Of a stretch of DNA of 64,000 nucleotides, positions 33,515 through 46,350 are shown one piece after another. Both the position numbers and the translations under genes were made by a program. Source of the DNA: Omphalotus guepiniiformis (Eukaryota > Basidiomycota > Agaricomycetes > Agaricales > Omphalotaceae); assembly GCA_028554645.1 (NCBI GenBank), contig JAQOOI010000011.1:248001-312000 (forward strand), written 5' to 3'. Under the pieces are notes generated by a model. It saw only the letters and a list, made by a program, of their open reading frames with translations, did no database searches and was not told the DNA's origin. Within the stretch, counting starts at the first letter, position 1. The number at the start of each line of letters is the position of its first letter.

Positions 33515-34245
33515 TATTCCTCTCTAAACTGTTCTACCAGTTTCAGTGATTCCATGTCTTCCAGTCTCTAATCAGTTCTCTTGATCTTGTTGTGAAATCT
33601 TTCTTTTAAAGTATCAAAAACTGTTTTCAGCCAGTCTTGAATGTGGGATGTATAGTGGTTCAACTTTCAAACTGTTCAACAGGCTGTATGTGGGATGTAT
33701 AGTGGTTCAATCTTCAAACTGTTCAACCAGTCTTGAATGTATTGGATGTATAGTGGTTCAATCTTTGAACTGTTCAACCAGTCTTGAACAAGGGATGTAT
33801 GGTAGTTCAATCTTCAAACTGTTCAACCAGCCCTTGAATGTGGAATGAATGGTTCATTTGTCATTTCTTTGAATCTTGAATGTGGGATTATAATGATGCA
33901 CTGAAATTTAATCTTTGTCAGTATCATACTGCCAGAAATACATGTATTGGTGTCATACTATTGAACTCTTAGTTCATGAGAAGATACTAATCCTGCTACA
34001 ACTTCTTGATTACCTACCAGTGGCCTTACTAACCTTTCTTGCACTCACAGCCAATACTCACAGTCAAATGTGTTTGAGGAGGGCAGATATATGCGAAAAA
34101 GGCCAAAATCAAGTTTGCTTATTGAAGATCCAGACACCAATCCAGGCATGTATGAGCCATGCTCATCACTTACATCATACATCATAAAGAGAATCCATAA
34201 GTAATGTAAACACATCTCGACTAACAACTTTTCAAACGTAAAATC
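33515..34245. other. Spacer with minisatellite
   Basis: No gene seen. Between the NACHT-WD40 locus and the convergent ATG22; about 33626-33840 is a minisatellite. Confidence 0.5.
33626..33840. repeat. Minisatellite, about 48-50 bp unit, four to five copies
   Basis: Imperfect units share GGATGTATAGTGGTTCAA, TCTTCAAACTGTTCAACCAG and TCTTGAATG. Confidence 0.8.
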
Positions 34246-36647
34246 CTACGTATAAACACCCTTGCTAACCTCCTCCTCTCCTTCCTCCTGCTTTGTCCTA
34301 ATCTCCTCCGCCCATCCCACCGCATCCCGTCTCCCCTTCTCAACATCAACCCCAAACCAAATTACCAACGAGGCGCACGTACACAACGCAAACAAAAACG
34401 GGAAGCCCATCCAGTTGTTACCCGTATTGTCAATTATTGCCTGAATAACGTTGGGTCCAATCATAGACGAGGCGCGGTTGGATAGGCCAAAGAGGCCAAA
34501 GAACTGGTGGAGTATAGAATTATTAAAGTGTTCACATTTCGGTGAAGAAATGCAGACTATATATGCGTACCATATTGTCGAAACCAGGTGGTGTGAGCTC
34601 TGCCATCATCGTTTGCGAAAAGGCATAGTAAGGCGCTTGGAACAAACCGAATACGACATTGTAGAACCTAGTCATTCATCACCGGGAATCAGCCTCTTCC
34701 AGCCCGAAACAAAAAATCGCCAACGTACCAGAACTCCCAAACATTATGATATCTAAAGTAAATCAAAATCAGCACCTTCGCTCTCGCCATTGAAGCCCAA
34801 GAAAAAGAAACCTACCCGATCTTCTCCGTCCAAATCCCAATCATCCCCCAAAGCGGAATTGCCACCGTAAAAACATTCGTAACGACGAACATCGTCTTTG
34901 TGCGAATTTTCCAATATCGCTGGATATACCAAAACCCAAGTGTGCTCGCTGTAGACGTGATCGCCTGTGCGAGACCGAGGTAGGTGTTTTGGCGGAAGCT
35001 GAAGGAGAACTTGTCGTTTTGACAAATAGAGACGAGAGTGCCGGTTGTGTTCAGGCCCTGATGGAAAGACAGTTAGGTTGTGCTTGCAAAGGGAAAAGGT
35101 ACGGCGCACGAACATCAGCGAGTAGGAAGAATGAGATAAGGTAGATGAAGGTATAGGGAAGCTTCTTGTACTGTCTCATTGCCGCCCAGATCTACGACCC
35201 AACATTAAGTCTAAATACACGCGAGACGAACGAGGTCATACCTGTTTCCATCCAATGGTGAGGTAGTGTTCGCCCTTAGGTACTGGAGGTCCAGGGCGAG
35301 GTTGTTGGAAGATAACTAGGTGAATGATATCAGGCATGCGGAAAGTGCTCCAGTGAACAACGACGTACACCACCAGATTCCTGTTATCACCCAATACGCA
35401 TTCGTACTAGATAGGGAGTAAGTTGGGTTAACAAGAACAGGAACGAAACAAGGCATAAGGCTCACAGAACTATAACATAGTTGTCGACCTTGGGGTTCTT
35501 GCTCAGAGGGAGCAAGAGGGAAAGATTGAGGCATAACGTGAAGATGTAACCAACGTTACTGTGCATCTAGACAAGCAAAACGCATTAATAATTTTCTGTT
35601 CATACCCGACAAATATCTTCACTCACCGTACTAATATTACTAATCCTATTCTTCTCCAAACTCTCCTCCCTCTCGTACTCCGCCCTCACTTTCTCGCCTT
35701 CCTCCCCATCTACCTCTCCATTCAAGATACACTCATCATACTTCTCCCTCAGCTCCTTCGACCTTTTTGTATTCCTCGCAAGTCTCGGAAACACCGCTGC
35801 ATAGAACACTAGCGTCGCGCCGTACGAAATGAATCCGATCATGTACAACGCCATTGCTGCACCCCACCTAGACGGCGAGGTAAGGGATACAGAAGCGAAC
35901 TGTGCTGCCCAACAGATAAGGGTAAGGAGGAGGAGGAGGTGACGTCCAAAAGTGCCGTAGTCGGCCGCAGAACCGATGGTGGTGAATATGAGTGTCATTA
36001 TCTGGAAATGGGTAGAAACAGGGTTCGAGTGAGTTATTGCCGAGAGGTAATGATGAGACGGACGAACCGCAAAGCTAACGCCGTTAGATACGAGCACTAC
36101 GCTCGAAACGGCTTTTGTACCAGAACCCCAAGGAAGGACACACTGGCCTGATGCGTCTGCTGCAGTGCAAGACGATCCAGGACCTTTCACTGGGTCGTAC
36201 CCCGCCGCGGTGGCCAAAGACTGGAATAGTGTCATAGAGTAACCATTCGGGCCTACACCCTACACCAACAAATAAATGTGATCAGGACCTTTGTGGCGAT
36301 AATGAGAATAATATGCATACATTATCACCATTGTAGTATACTGCAACACCCAGGAGGGAAGAGAAATATTCTTCAATTAGAATATCAACAAGCAAAAAGA
36401 AGAAACACGTACGATAATAGCTCCAAAGTTCCCTTCTCGTCACCACTGGCTCATCCTTCGTTATAGAAGACACAAAAGCCACGCCTTTCGAGTTCTTGCC
36501 GGCGCGTTTGCGAACTTGAGGAACTTCGAGATCGACATTCGGATTGCTCAATCCAAGCTTGGACTCAGTATCCGTATCATGATCCTTGAAAGTCGCCTTG
36601 ATATCGTCTTCCTCGCTGGTCAAGAGATTGTTCTCTGCTGGAGACAT
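34246..36647 (-). CDS. ATG22: Atg22, vacuolar amino-acid effluxer
   Basis: Vacuole-membrane MFS-like protein that exports amino acids released by autophagy. Twelve exons on the minus strand: 36647-36413, 36340-36321, 36259-36068, 36001-35627, 35566-35466, 35406-35369, 35315-35242, 35191-35114, 35057-34816, 34752-34729, 34667-34571, 34503-34246; total 1734 nt (577 residues), in frame. Family landmarks are TRRELWSYYLYYNGDNGVGP, MTLFQSLATAAGYDPVKG, the luminal CVLPWGSGTKAVSS loop, TNAYWVITGIWWF, GLNTTGTLVSIC, ELTPPGFDNMFFGLFGLSNR and the C-terminal GVDVEKGRRDA. Exons 2, 6 and 10 are only 20, 38 and 24 nt. The N-terminal ~75 residues are hydrophilic and cytosolic. Confidence 0.9.
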
Positions 36648-37838
36648 TGGACTCTGGTCGTGTCGCGGCTAACTCAGACAACTTGCAGAGCGGCTGGAGA
36701 GAATAAAAGACCTCGAAGCTTTAAAGCTTTAAGCTTTATCCCTGGTTCAGACCAAGTTCCGACCAACCCTGCCTGGGAGCATATGGCCTAGAAGTGATTG
36801 CCATCATCATGGTATGTAAATAATAGGCTAGTCGTGGTGGCAGCTGAGCAGACGCGATAAGGTGAAATTCCCACGATACAAAGTACTGCTTCACAAGTTA
36901 CAACTGCTCCTTGACTGCTTCGCTTCATGCCCGAAGGTCGCCTTGAGCTTGAGAAGCACATACAAATACTAAAAAATGTACAGAGAAATAACAAGTCAGT
37001 AGTAGTGCACGCAAATTTGATTTTCGCCTCGCAATTATCATTTCGGTTAAATAGGAAGTAAATTGTAATCAGGACTACGTACGGTAGGCTGGTAGCCATA
37101 CTCCAGTAGAGAAGAAAGAGACGCAAGTGGCATTCACGCTCACGAGCTATAATGCTCACAGGCATGTCATTCACTTGTAGTCGTGCTCAGTATGAAAGAT
37201 GTCTCCTTACTGAGACGATTGTACCTTCGTGAATGCACGACATGTCATATCCAAAATGAAACGGCGCTGCATTGCCGCTGCAATGTCTGCGCCTACATCT
37301 TTGATATTGCATCCGGCTTGAGCGAAGGTGCCATCTTAACATGGACTCCAGATGCAACGAGGCGACCATAGGTACTACTCCAAATCTAGAACGCGAGAGG
37401 TGAACAAAATCACAGACCATTCAGTACGAGTTGATAACCCTACCTCAGTCCTAGCCGTCAAAACTCTCTTACCTACCGACATTGTCGTATTCACGATGCG
37501 TAACTCTTCGTCCCTATGTTGAAAAGAAGAAGCTTGAGTGTATGCGTGTGCCAACCCATCAGTCGACTTACAATCCAGCTGGAGCGTGGTATACAATATT
37601 TAGGGACTGCGATACAGTCAGTCCGCCCGCATCATCGCCATTCATAGCCAAAGCTACAATTGCGGACGTGGAACATCTTTCGTTGATCATGAACAGATAA
37701 TGAGTATCACCCTGTCGATCGTAGTGCAGGGTGTACGTACAGGTCGATTAAAAGTGCTGAACAAGCCCCATGGATTTTGCCTAATCCGTTAACCATATCT
37801 AAATAGAAGTGGAATCAGAGAGATTGCCTATACAAAGG
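36648..37838. other. Upstream region of ATG22, no gene seen
   Basis: No supported gene. A 128-codon minus-strand frame (36788-37174) and short + frames have no recognisable content. Confidence 0.4.
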
Positions 37839-37840
37839 TG

Positions 37841-38250
37841 TTATTTGAACATATCTTCTTCTACTTTTATCGTACATATAACCGTCGCGGTATCCCTCGC
37901 AGGCTCAATCGCATTCTTCGCTATCGACACTTCAGAGAACTTGATTCGAGCGACAACGGTCTCAGCGAACCCTTTCTTGAGAAGCCCATTACCATACACG
38001 TTGAAAAACTGCACCGGACCAAGTGCAAAAAGGGCTTTGATAGCATCCGGCGCGTTACCGGCAATGCTGCTTATATCGGTGCTCATGGGACTGCTTTACG
38101 TAGCACGTCCTAGAGCGATTGCGATGGTGGTCAAGAGGAAAGAGCGAAAATCCTGGAATGACCGTCAGAATATAAATCTGATGGCCCGGGCAGGTCGTAA
38201 ACCGAAGCCGGAATCATGTATGCGTGGCCTGTGGGTTTACTCGAAGGCAT
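37841..38250 (-). CDS. Possible small gene or fragment, unknown
   Basis: I do not recognise it. The minus-strand frame 37841-38086 (81 codons) reads like protein: LGPVQFFNVYGNGLLKKGF, FSEVSIAKNAIEPARDTAT, then a charged end. A second protein-like piece upstream starts at ATG 38250 (HAYMIPASVYDLPGPSDLYS). A TATAAAA box lies near 38370 on the same strand. I could not join the pieces with confident splice sites. The opposite strand has a 236-codon open frame at 37809-38519, which I judge the shadow, though neither is proven. Confidence 0.25.
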
Positions 38251-38524
38251 CCAAGATCTTAGCGGCGATGGACAATCGTGCGGTGGTAGGGGTAACATGG
38301 AACATTTATTATGTTTGCGTCGAGCGTAACGGGAGAAATATCTCTTCGGAAGGATCGCCGGGCAAAATTTTATACCAGTCGTCCAAGAGTATGCATCGCT
38401 TCAGATCTAGCACCTTCCCCTACTTTGTCCTACACAACTCTTTTTTTGTCCTCCTTTGGCTCCATAGGTTCTTCGTGATCGAGTTCCCCAGAAGTGCTTG
38501 TCCTCTCGGTGACGAATGAACGAA

Positions 38525-39232
38525 TTGTCTCGGCCTGAATTGAAGCTTGCCTATTAGGCTAATAGATAACACCTTTGCCGTGGTATAGACGAACGATCGA
38601 CGGCAACGCCTTGAAGCTCGCCCCCGTGAGATGACAGAAGTCTAGCTATAGATAAGTTGCATCGCTGCTGGCTAGGAAGACGGTGAGATAAGACGACTAA
38701 GTGCATCCCAAGGACCAAGACCTACCAAGAGACGTGACTATGTCGTGTTGAACAAGCGCTCATCATCGCTCTGATATATCCTCAGACATTCCGCTGGCTG
38801 TACGATGAGCTGCAGTGTAATTTCTCCTCAGTGATGTCCTGTCGTTCGTCGTGGGCAATGGTAAAGTCGGTGCACGTGCTTGAGCGCCGCCTCTCCAGAC
38901 TCAAAGCCTGAAGGTGTCTATCATCGTCGATGTTGGGGAAATTCAACATTGTCGACGAGCCTATGTAGTGTCCAGCTCTGGACAAGCTTCAACGCTTTAA
39001 ACTATACTTCCCTTCTCTCCCCCGCTAAAAGGATCCTCCATCTCGTTCGATATAAACTTGCAAGCATATGTATACATGTAGGCGGGGATTAGAGTTCTAT
39101 GTTACAGTAAATATGACCCCACGAAATGCTCGCACTATGCGTAGCGATAGATCTACACCGTATTTTGTCATCCACCTAAGCTCCTACCAAATAATTTCCT
39201 CAGACGTGACAAACGACGACCATCCCCAAGTT
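38525..39232. other. Intergenic, no gene seen
   Basis: Only short open frames. It is the 3' flank of the copper amine oxidase. Confidence 0.4.
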
Positions 39233-42200
39233 TCACAATTCCATCTTAATCCTATGATACATCTCCGCCATCTTTCTCATTTCCTCCACGCTTTCCGGTG
39301 CCTGCAAATTACCCTCAACATCAAACGCTTTGAAAGTCGAATACTCGAATGGCGCAGGTTTCTCAGGGATGCAGGTGAAATCTAGCTTTACACCATTATC
39401 ATCAAAGGTGAAGGGATCACCAGGGGTTGAAGGCGCAGTCAAGAGAATTGCATTGCTTGATTCCATGGAGATGTCGGAGTCGAAGTAATTGAGTGGGGTG
39501 AGTATGAAGCTGCGCGGGAAATGAAAAGAGATTCAGTGCACGATCTCCGTAGTGACAAGAGCGGCAATGCATACCTGGATGCAGCAATGTTCGTCTTTGT
39601 ATTGGGCGAATCTTCCGCTTGGGGCTAAAGCACAATGATCAATCTTTCTGTTCCGTTTTGATAGAAATTTCACCCTGTACCAAGTGATGCATCCCAACAT
39701 TGACCCAGGCAACCAGATCTTCCTGTGTGATGTTCTCGCCATCGAAGAATTTGTGAAAGTCTACCGTAGGCGCGCCGGGAAGGTTCATGTTCCACATTGA
39801 GCTAGAAGACGGCTCAGTGTCCTTTCGTTTTGACACAGCTAGATTGTATCGCGCCCAGTTAGCGTTGTTGAGTAGTCGCTTTGAGCCTACGACCGTCTGC
39901 AAGCCGGTGTTATCTCTTTATATCACAGTATTACAGAGACCACGCACGTTATGGATGGGCGAATAACCGGGATGAATAGCATAGCCACGAGGGTACCCCC
40001 ATGCATTCTTCTCAGCTTGGTTGACGATAGAGTATCCACCCTGGAAGTTGATAGGGTACTTCAACAATGCGTCTTTCTCGTTATCGATGTATCGCTTGGT
40101 GATCTTCTGCTGAATGACGGTGCTACCCCAGTCATCGTCGAACCACGGCTGCTGTACCTCCTCTTGTCTAGTGGTAGTTTCGAGTAACGAGTTTTCCAAG
40201 CCAGCGATGTCGAAGTCGACCCTAGACAACGAAAATGTCTGAGAGTCAGATCCTAAAAGAAGGAAGAATATTTTCTTACTTGTAGTTAATGGAGTGGTCG
40301 TGGAGATTGCCCACTATAGCACACCGTCAGCATCCGTCCACGTCCATGAAGCAGACTGATTATGGTAGTACTGACTAGTTGTATCACGGATTTTCCCTCC
40401 GTATCCGTCCTGTTTAGGCTCCCAGTAGCCACCTTGCAAGTAGCCGGAAGCAGACAGCCGTACTTCGATAGTACCGTCAAGCTGGAACATATAGTCGAAC
40501 TAAAGGAAAGCAGCTTTATTAGAACAAGCTATAAACCGTAGCCCATCAGACATACCACTTCATTTCGAAGACCACATAATAACGACCGTTTAGCAGCGAA
40601 TTCGCTAACGTGACCTACAGCGAAGAACATAGCTCACCGTAGTCATAGCTGCAGGTAAAACATCAGCACCCAAAGCAATCTCTCAAAGATTTCAAGAGAC
40701 TTAGTTTCCAACTGTACTGATACTCCTTACAGTCAGCATATATCCCTTGACTGCCCCGAATTCACCATCGAGATAACCAGTGTGTCGAGTGATCGGCCTT
40801 CCAGTATCCTGCTCAAACACGCAGATAGCTTTCTCCCGTGTGATACTCCCAAGACTTGAACGGGTAGTTGCAGGTAGATATACAGCTTCGTGAGGGCAGT
40901 CATAGCCGGGTAGCATGTCCCTTACAGAAGTTCCCATACCGAAGTAACGATCTTGCCAGGCGGTACTCGTTTGCATCGGGTCGTTGCCGGCGTATACAGT
41001 AACAAACGAAATATTAGCGGTCGAGAGCGAAGCGAAGGATCCCTAGACGCACCGTATTGGGCGATAGCTTCTTGGGGAGCCAGCTGCCAATAGTTTATCA
41101 TCAGAAGGCTATCCCTGCTAATGCTTGAGACAAAGCACGTACCTGGTAGATAATCCTCTCTCCTTTGAACCTGATATCCCAGAGACTCAAGCCCATATCT
41201 CTGTCAAAACCAAGATACATCCCCCATCCCATCCAGCTCACGTATTGAGTCGCCTGGTCAACCCTGAATCTCAGACCAGCAAAGGAAACCGAACGAGGTC
41301 CAGGAAGGTGATCCAGGTCGCGACGCGTACCGACGCGCTTCCTAGCCGTCCAGCTGACATCGTCTGTGTCAGGTCGAGAAGGGATACGAATAAGAGTGCC
41401 ATTTCGGAATGCTGAAAGGAAGTCTTCGGTGCTATCGAAAATTTGATGATTGTAGACGATCTGGAACGCCAATCGTCAGGGCCAACAAGGGACAAGAAAG
41501 CAACAAGTTTTGGCTTGCCTTCAGAATTCTCCAAAGTGATGGATCTGTCCCTGACATATCGACATATTGGAAAAAGTTGAGTGGGTGTAGCCATGGCCCC
41601 GCAACATTCTTCTTCCATGATAACCACATCCGTCTGTTCTTGCCATCAAAGCTGAAGGGACCACTACCGCCGCTGATCAGTGTGTCGTTTTTACTTCCGC
41701 GTGCGGTAGCGCCAAACAGTTCCTGCAACAGGTCACCAGTCAACATTCTCGCGTCGTCGACTCGTATATGAATTGAAAAGTCACATACCTCCATAGCATC
41801 CTGCAGTTCCGGCGTAATATACGTCCACATCGTGCTCAGCTCATCAGGTGTTATGAATCCTCGAGCATTGAACGGAATCTCATCCGTATGATAAATTTCT
41901 GTTAAATGCCTCATCGAGGTTTTTGGGCCGATGGGAAGAGGTCCAACGACATAGTCACGGATGACAGGTTCAGTGGCAGCTCCGTGATGGATGGTAACTC
42001 GAGCATATCGGCTGGGGGGACTTGCCGTCTCTGGAGAGGCAAGATATGCAAGCGCTTCTGCTTTGGGCGGATAATACGTCTCGATGACGAAGATGGCATT
42101 GTCCGAAAGCTTCGATTTGAGGCCTCTGGTGAGATTCAATTCCCTTTCGGGTGCCTCAAGCCAGTGCTGAATCTGAGCAGTCTCACTCACGGTGAGCGAT

Positions 42201-42469
42201 GCCCAGATGTTGACGGGTGCAGGGGGTTTCGCAGGGGGAGAGCGAGGAGCAGCACACTGCCTTAAATCAGGTAAATCGGGCTCATGAGATGCCGATTCCG
42301 AAGGTGCATCGGTTGAAGAAAGAAACAGCGCAGATAATGAGAGCGTCGCGAATAGAAGGAGGAAACCCAGCCGAAATTTCTTGCGACGCGACGACACTGC
42401 CACGTCGGAAACTGATATTGAAGCTTCAGTATCGCCCTTGAGGAGCTCGTAACCCCGATGGTCAGGCAT
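39233..42469 (-). CDS. Copper amine oxidase with N-terminal membrane anchor
   Basis: Copper/topaquinone enzyme that oxidises primary amines to aldehyde, ammonia and peroxide. From ATG 42469 a short cytosolic part is followed by basic SSRRKKF and one hydrophobic segment (LGFLLLFATLSLSALFL), so it is probably a type II membrane or secreted protein; an ATG at 42556 would add 29 unlikely residues. Domains in order: N2/N3 region, LSLWDIRFKGERIIYQ, catalytic-Asp region, FDYMFQLDGTIEVRLSASGY, copper-binding NLHDHSINYKVDFDI, AWGYPRGYAIHPGYSP, and third copper-ligand region VGMHHLPQAEDSPNT. About a dozen introns; one (41461-41518) is GC-AG. The exon carrying the cofactor tyrosine (NYDY, about 40640-40700) cannot be joined by canonical sites: the donor after GGAAAC reads TAAGTC (a G short of GTAAGTC), and the next junction is two bases out of phase. 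Confidence 0.8.
41461..41518 (-). other. GC-AG intron in copper amine oxidase
   Basis: On the minus strand the donor is CTGAAG|GCAAGC and the acceptor TTCCAG|ATCGTC, 58 nt, phase 0, giving SLWRILK-IVYNHQIF. The only nearby GT is out of phase. Confidence 0.65.
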
Positions 42470-42556
42470 ACTGAGATGATCTGAGGAATCGCAGTGATTC
42501 ACTGGTGGTTGCCTTTTATCAGCAGAAAAACAGATAACATTCGTGCGAGAATTCAT

Positions 42557-43082
42557 GCCTCAAGGTTGCTTATCAGTGACCATACCGCTGCACCGGGAAT
42601 TGGAATTGGAAAACGTCCGAGATAGAGACACTTGGCCAAGACTGGAGAGAGCTGGAGCCCCTTTCGAAGCAAAAAGGTAAAGAAACTTGCAATCAATGAA
42701 AGTCAAGAGTTTGAAAAGGCTTTGCTACAAGACGAAATTAGAAATACTGGGCCCATAATTTCTCAGCACGTGATACGGTCCGACGCGTGCCGCTCCCAGC
42801 TTATCGTCGATTCTACTAGTAGTTATCGTACTAGCTGTAAGTAGTTAAAGAGTGGCCGAGGCGAAGAAGGAAGACCGTTTCTTGGTGATCACAGAACAGA
42901 AACGGATATGCTTTCATCTATTTCACATACATAGGTCGTCCGAGTCAATACTACAGTTTTAACACACTGGCAGAATGTTTGAATTTGTTTGAGGTTTTAC
43001 GTGTTCTGCCCAGCGGACGGTATAAATGAGTCACAACGCGGTGACAGAAGTACTGAACTGAAGACACAAGCAACTTTACCAA
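42557..43082. other. Promoter side of amine oxidase and 3' side of methyltransferase copy 1
   Basis: No gene seen; a 70-codon + frame at 42632 is unsupported. Confidence 0.4.
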
Positions 43083-43856
43083 TTAGTAGATGCCCGGAAA
43101 CAGTCTCCAAGGAACCTTTTCCGCCCACTCATCCCATTCCTTCCCAAATTCCTGCCTTAACAACTTATCCTCAATTACCGGCCTCTTTCCTAACATCCGA
43201 ACGGCATACACCCATCCTACCATACTCACAGACATCAAACCCTTTCCAACAAACGTTTCCAAAAACCCGCTCTCTCGTAACCATGAGCCCCTCGACCACA
43301 TCACTAGCAGCAGGCCAAACATGTTGGCGAAGTACGCCGTGTAGGCTGGATGTCGGACGAAAGAGTATGGTCCTGAAGTGATGAGTTTGTGCTCCTTCTG
43401 TACGCTGACCTCAAATGTGAAGTACTTCCCGAGAGCGCGATAGCAGGCCCGTCTGACAAACGCGCTAAGTGATACTATGGCTATTCCAACATAAAATGGG
43501 GCGTTTAGTTGGAGATTATCGATATTCCCTTTGGGCATGAGCGTTGACACCACTGTTGAGAGAAGCGGGCCGGAATCGAAACCGTATAAACGAAGGGTAT
43601 TAGCACATATTGCTAGTGCTTCTGCTGTGAGTATTCCGAGGGGTACGAGCTAGGCAGATAGGGTAAGTAAACTCGACACGAATAAAGCATGTATCACTAT
43701 ACACACAGAGTAAACATTCGAAGCACGACTCCCAATGAAAATCTCCTTCACTGATCGTTCGCCTTTTGCTACCGGAGGATTTGGAGGCGTCCAAGCAATG
43801 CGAGTGCATATTACCCCCAAGACCAAAATAGGAACCTTGGTCAAGGACATAGACAT
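43083..43856 (-). CDS. Isoprenylcysteine carboxyl methyltransferase-like, copy 1
   Basis: ICMT/Ste14-type ER membrane methyltransferase, expected to methylate the C-terminal prenyl-cysteine of CaaX proteins or farnesylated pheromones using S-adenosylmethionine. Exons 43856-43707 and 43649-43083 give 717 nt (238 residues), the size of yeast Ste14. The family signature is present: LITSGPYSFVRHPAYTAYF, then a hydrophobic stretch, IEDKLLRQEFGKEWDEWAEKVPWRLFPGIY. The usual EE pair before the LL is ED. This is the most diverged of the six copies (YRALGKYFTFEVSV, KGLMSVSMVGWVYAV). First exon has two extra codons relative to the others (MSMSL start). Confidence 0.8.
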
Positions 43857-45587
43857 GAGAGAATGTACAGCTCGACCTTCACCTGAAGTTTTTTTATATA
43901 GCACGATTTACGTACAAACAACATATCATAGCCATGAGAGATCACAACATACTTACCGTCAAACGAACTTTCGTGTTCCATGTCCAATACCCGAGGTCGG
44001 ACCGCAGTTTCAGGCCACGACACCAAAGGGTCGGCTTGCGCTCGTTTCCGATGTACATAGATTCCATTCGAAACGTCAGTACTGCACAGGTAAGATTAAG
44101 CATGCAAGGAAAAGACGCTGGATTACAGACCAAAAGCGCTGCAGAAATGACTATATTGGTTGTGGGTTCATCAGTATCAGCGGGTTTCCGAGGAAGATCA
44201 GAAGTCCTAGAAGCATCAGGATGTGAATTCAACAGTGTCGGAAAAGTCACATATCTTCACCGGGAAGTTACTTGACGCTGTCACCGGAGTTGTGAATAGT
44301 GTGCGGGAGAACACTGACATAAATATCAGAGTCCGACCATATGAAGGCCCAGTGGATATCGTGATTAGACTCATATATTGCTGTAACGACTTCCATCAAG
44401 ATCATCGGTCAGGAGGACATGTAGACTCGTGGAGACTGGCCAGAGGTGCGAAACTTGTGATTGATTACCTATGCATGAAAAAAATAAGAATACAAACAGA
44501 ACGTCAAGGATTTCACATAGGCGGATAAAGTATGAGATACCATCGTACCTGGGCGACATCTGATGCTGTGCATTCGAGTTCTTTCCTGTACAGATTCCAT
44601 CCAGTTACTGTACTTGCCAGTTGTGATCTTGTCAGGGTAGCTCCAACTGATCTTGCACGGATAAGTTGGCAGTCGGGATCATGAACATTGGGCAACTGAT
44701 CTCGTGGCCCAGCACAGTATTGTTGAATGTATATTCAAAGGACCGACACCCCGAACTTCATGTAGAGAGTGGACCTTCTGTATGCGTGTGATATGACTTA
44801 ATACATCAAATTCAGTCTCAGTCGAACACGAAACTCACCGTTCATGCACGAAATCTGGAAGGTTCAGGAGCTTCTCGTTTCCTCGATCCACCCTTTCGAT
44901 AAGAGACACCACTGGCAGCGATAGGAGTGGTCGAGCTTGTATCTCGTCATATTCCTTTCAAACGACATCTCGCATCGCTGCTTAGTGAATGACCTTCCTT
45001 CCGGCCAGTTATTCGAGAAACGAGGGCTGGTGGGTCCTGTAACCATTAATTGATAGCCTTGAGGTAGGAAGTCGAGAGCAATCTCTTTGTTACGACGTGT
45101 CCAATTCGAGGATTAAACAGAGAGAGTCGCGCTAGATATGTTTGAGAGTACCCCGCGCGCTGCTTCCCAGCAAAGTGAGTTGTGCCAAAGATGTTGAAGG
45201 AAAAGAGATCCTCGCCGTGACTGAAGTCTTCAAAGGCGATCGTTCATAGGATCCATGAATACCAGGGTTTCTGCAGTTAGCTCTATCAAAGGAGTAAAAG
45301 GACCTCAAGGTACTGAGAAAGGACGAATACACAATATATGGCAAACGATGTGAGCGTCGAAGTTCAATAGGCATGCTCAAGCCGACCGGCCCTCAACGCG
45401 TCGCGCTTATTTACCATGGCAACTCGTTACTTAATACATCTAGATTTACGTTATGTATTACTAGGTATTACTCCAGTATTCAAGAATACAAGCACCGGTA
45501 CATGTAATACACATACACAGGGTACCTGTTTAATGTCGCTGTTCTTGTATTGTCACCGACGATAGTCGGTATCGATATCAGATCACT
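43857..45587. other. Spacer between methyltransferase copies 1 and 2
   Basis: No intact gene. Short open frames on both strands have no recognisable content. About 45370-45395 holds the CGGCCCTCAAC motif found downstream of other copies. Confidence 0.4.
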
Positions 45588-46350
45588 TCAATACACACCA
45601 GGGAAGAGCCTCCAGGGAACTCTAGCAGCCCAACGCTCCCATTCCTCTCCAAATTCCTCTTTCAATAACTTATCTTCATGACTAGTTCGTTTTACTATCA
45701 TCGGCAACGCATATACACACCAAGACACGCTCAAGGTTATCACCGTCTTGCCGAAAATCGTATCTAAGAACCCGCTCTCTCGTAGCCATGATCCTCTGGA
45801 CCACAGAACGAGAATCAGACCAAAAAGATGGATGTAGAATGCGGTGTAGGAGGGATGACGAACAACGGAATATGGTCCGGAAGTGATCAGCTTGTGCTCC
45901 TTGTTCACGCTGATCTCAAACGTAAAGAGCTTTCCAAGAAAATTATAGCAGGTCCAGCGGAGAAATGCTCCAACGGAGAGAGCCGCCATCCCAGCATAGA
46001 ACAGTGCGTCAGGTTGAAGATGGTGGACGTCCCCGTTTAACATGAGGGCAGAGACGATGTCTGAAAGTAACGGACTAGGGTAATGCGACTTCAAAGCATT
46101 AGCACCGATTGCCAATGCCTCAACCGTGAGTAAACCCAACGGTAAGATCTGGGATGTAGAAAAATGTCGAACGCTCGGGCAGAGCCAAAAGGACAGATAT
46201 ACGCACCGACTGGATGAGCAAAGCCCGGCTCCCAAGGAAAATCTCCTTGACTGCTCTTTCACTTGCAGGCACAGGGGGGTTTGGAGGTGTCCAGGCAATA
46301 CGGGTGCATAAGACTCCCAGAACCAGATATGGTACCTTGCGTAAAGACAT
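45588..46350 (-). CDS. Isoprenylcysteine carboxyl methyltransferase-like, copy 2
   Basis: Exons 46350-46207 and 46148-45588 give 705 nt (234 residues). It begins MSLRKVPYLVLGVLCTRIAW; the body has four to five hydrophobic segments. Signature parts are LITSGPYSVVRHPSYTAFY, SRGSWLRESGFLDTIFGK and HEDKLLKEEFGEEWERWAARVPWRLFPGVY. The single intron (46149-46206) is at the same codon boundary as in all other copies. Intact, with no sign of decay. Confidence 0.85.

Noticed and set aside
34246..36647. UNC93-like or generic MFS transporter
   Set aside because: YLYYNGDNGVGP, CVLPWGSGTK and ELTPPGFDNMFFGLFG are specific to Atg22.
36788..37174. 128-codon minus-strand frame
   Set aside because: No motif, poor start context, no matching splice sites; probably chance.
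37809..38519. 236-codon open frame on the + strand, partly hydrophobic
   Set aside because: It is antisense to a more protein-like minus-strand frame, has no recognisable motif, and its hydrophobic part is what a reversed coding frame would give. Not listed as a gene.
42470..42556. 29-residue N-terminal extension of the copper amine oxidase
   Set aside because: Composition is unlike the rest and the anchor sequence fits a start at 42469; kept only as an alternative.
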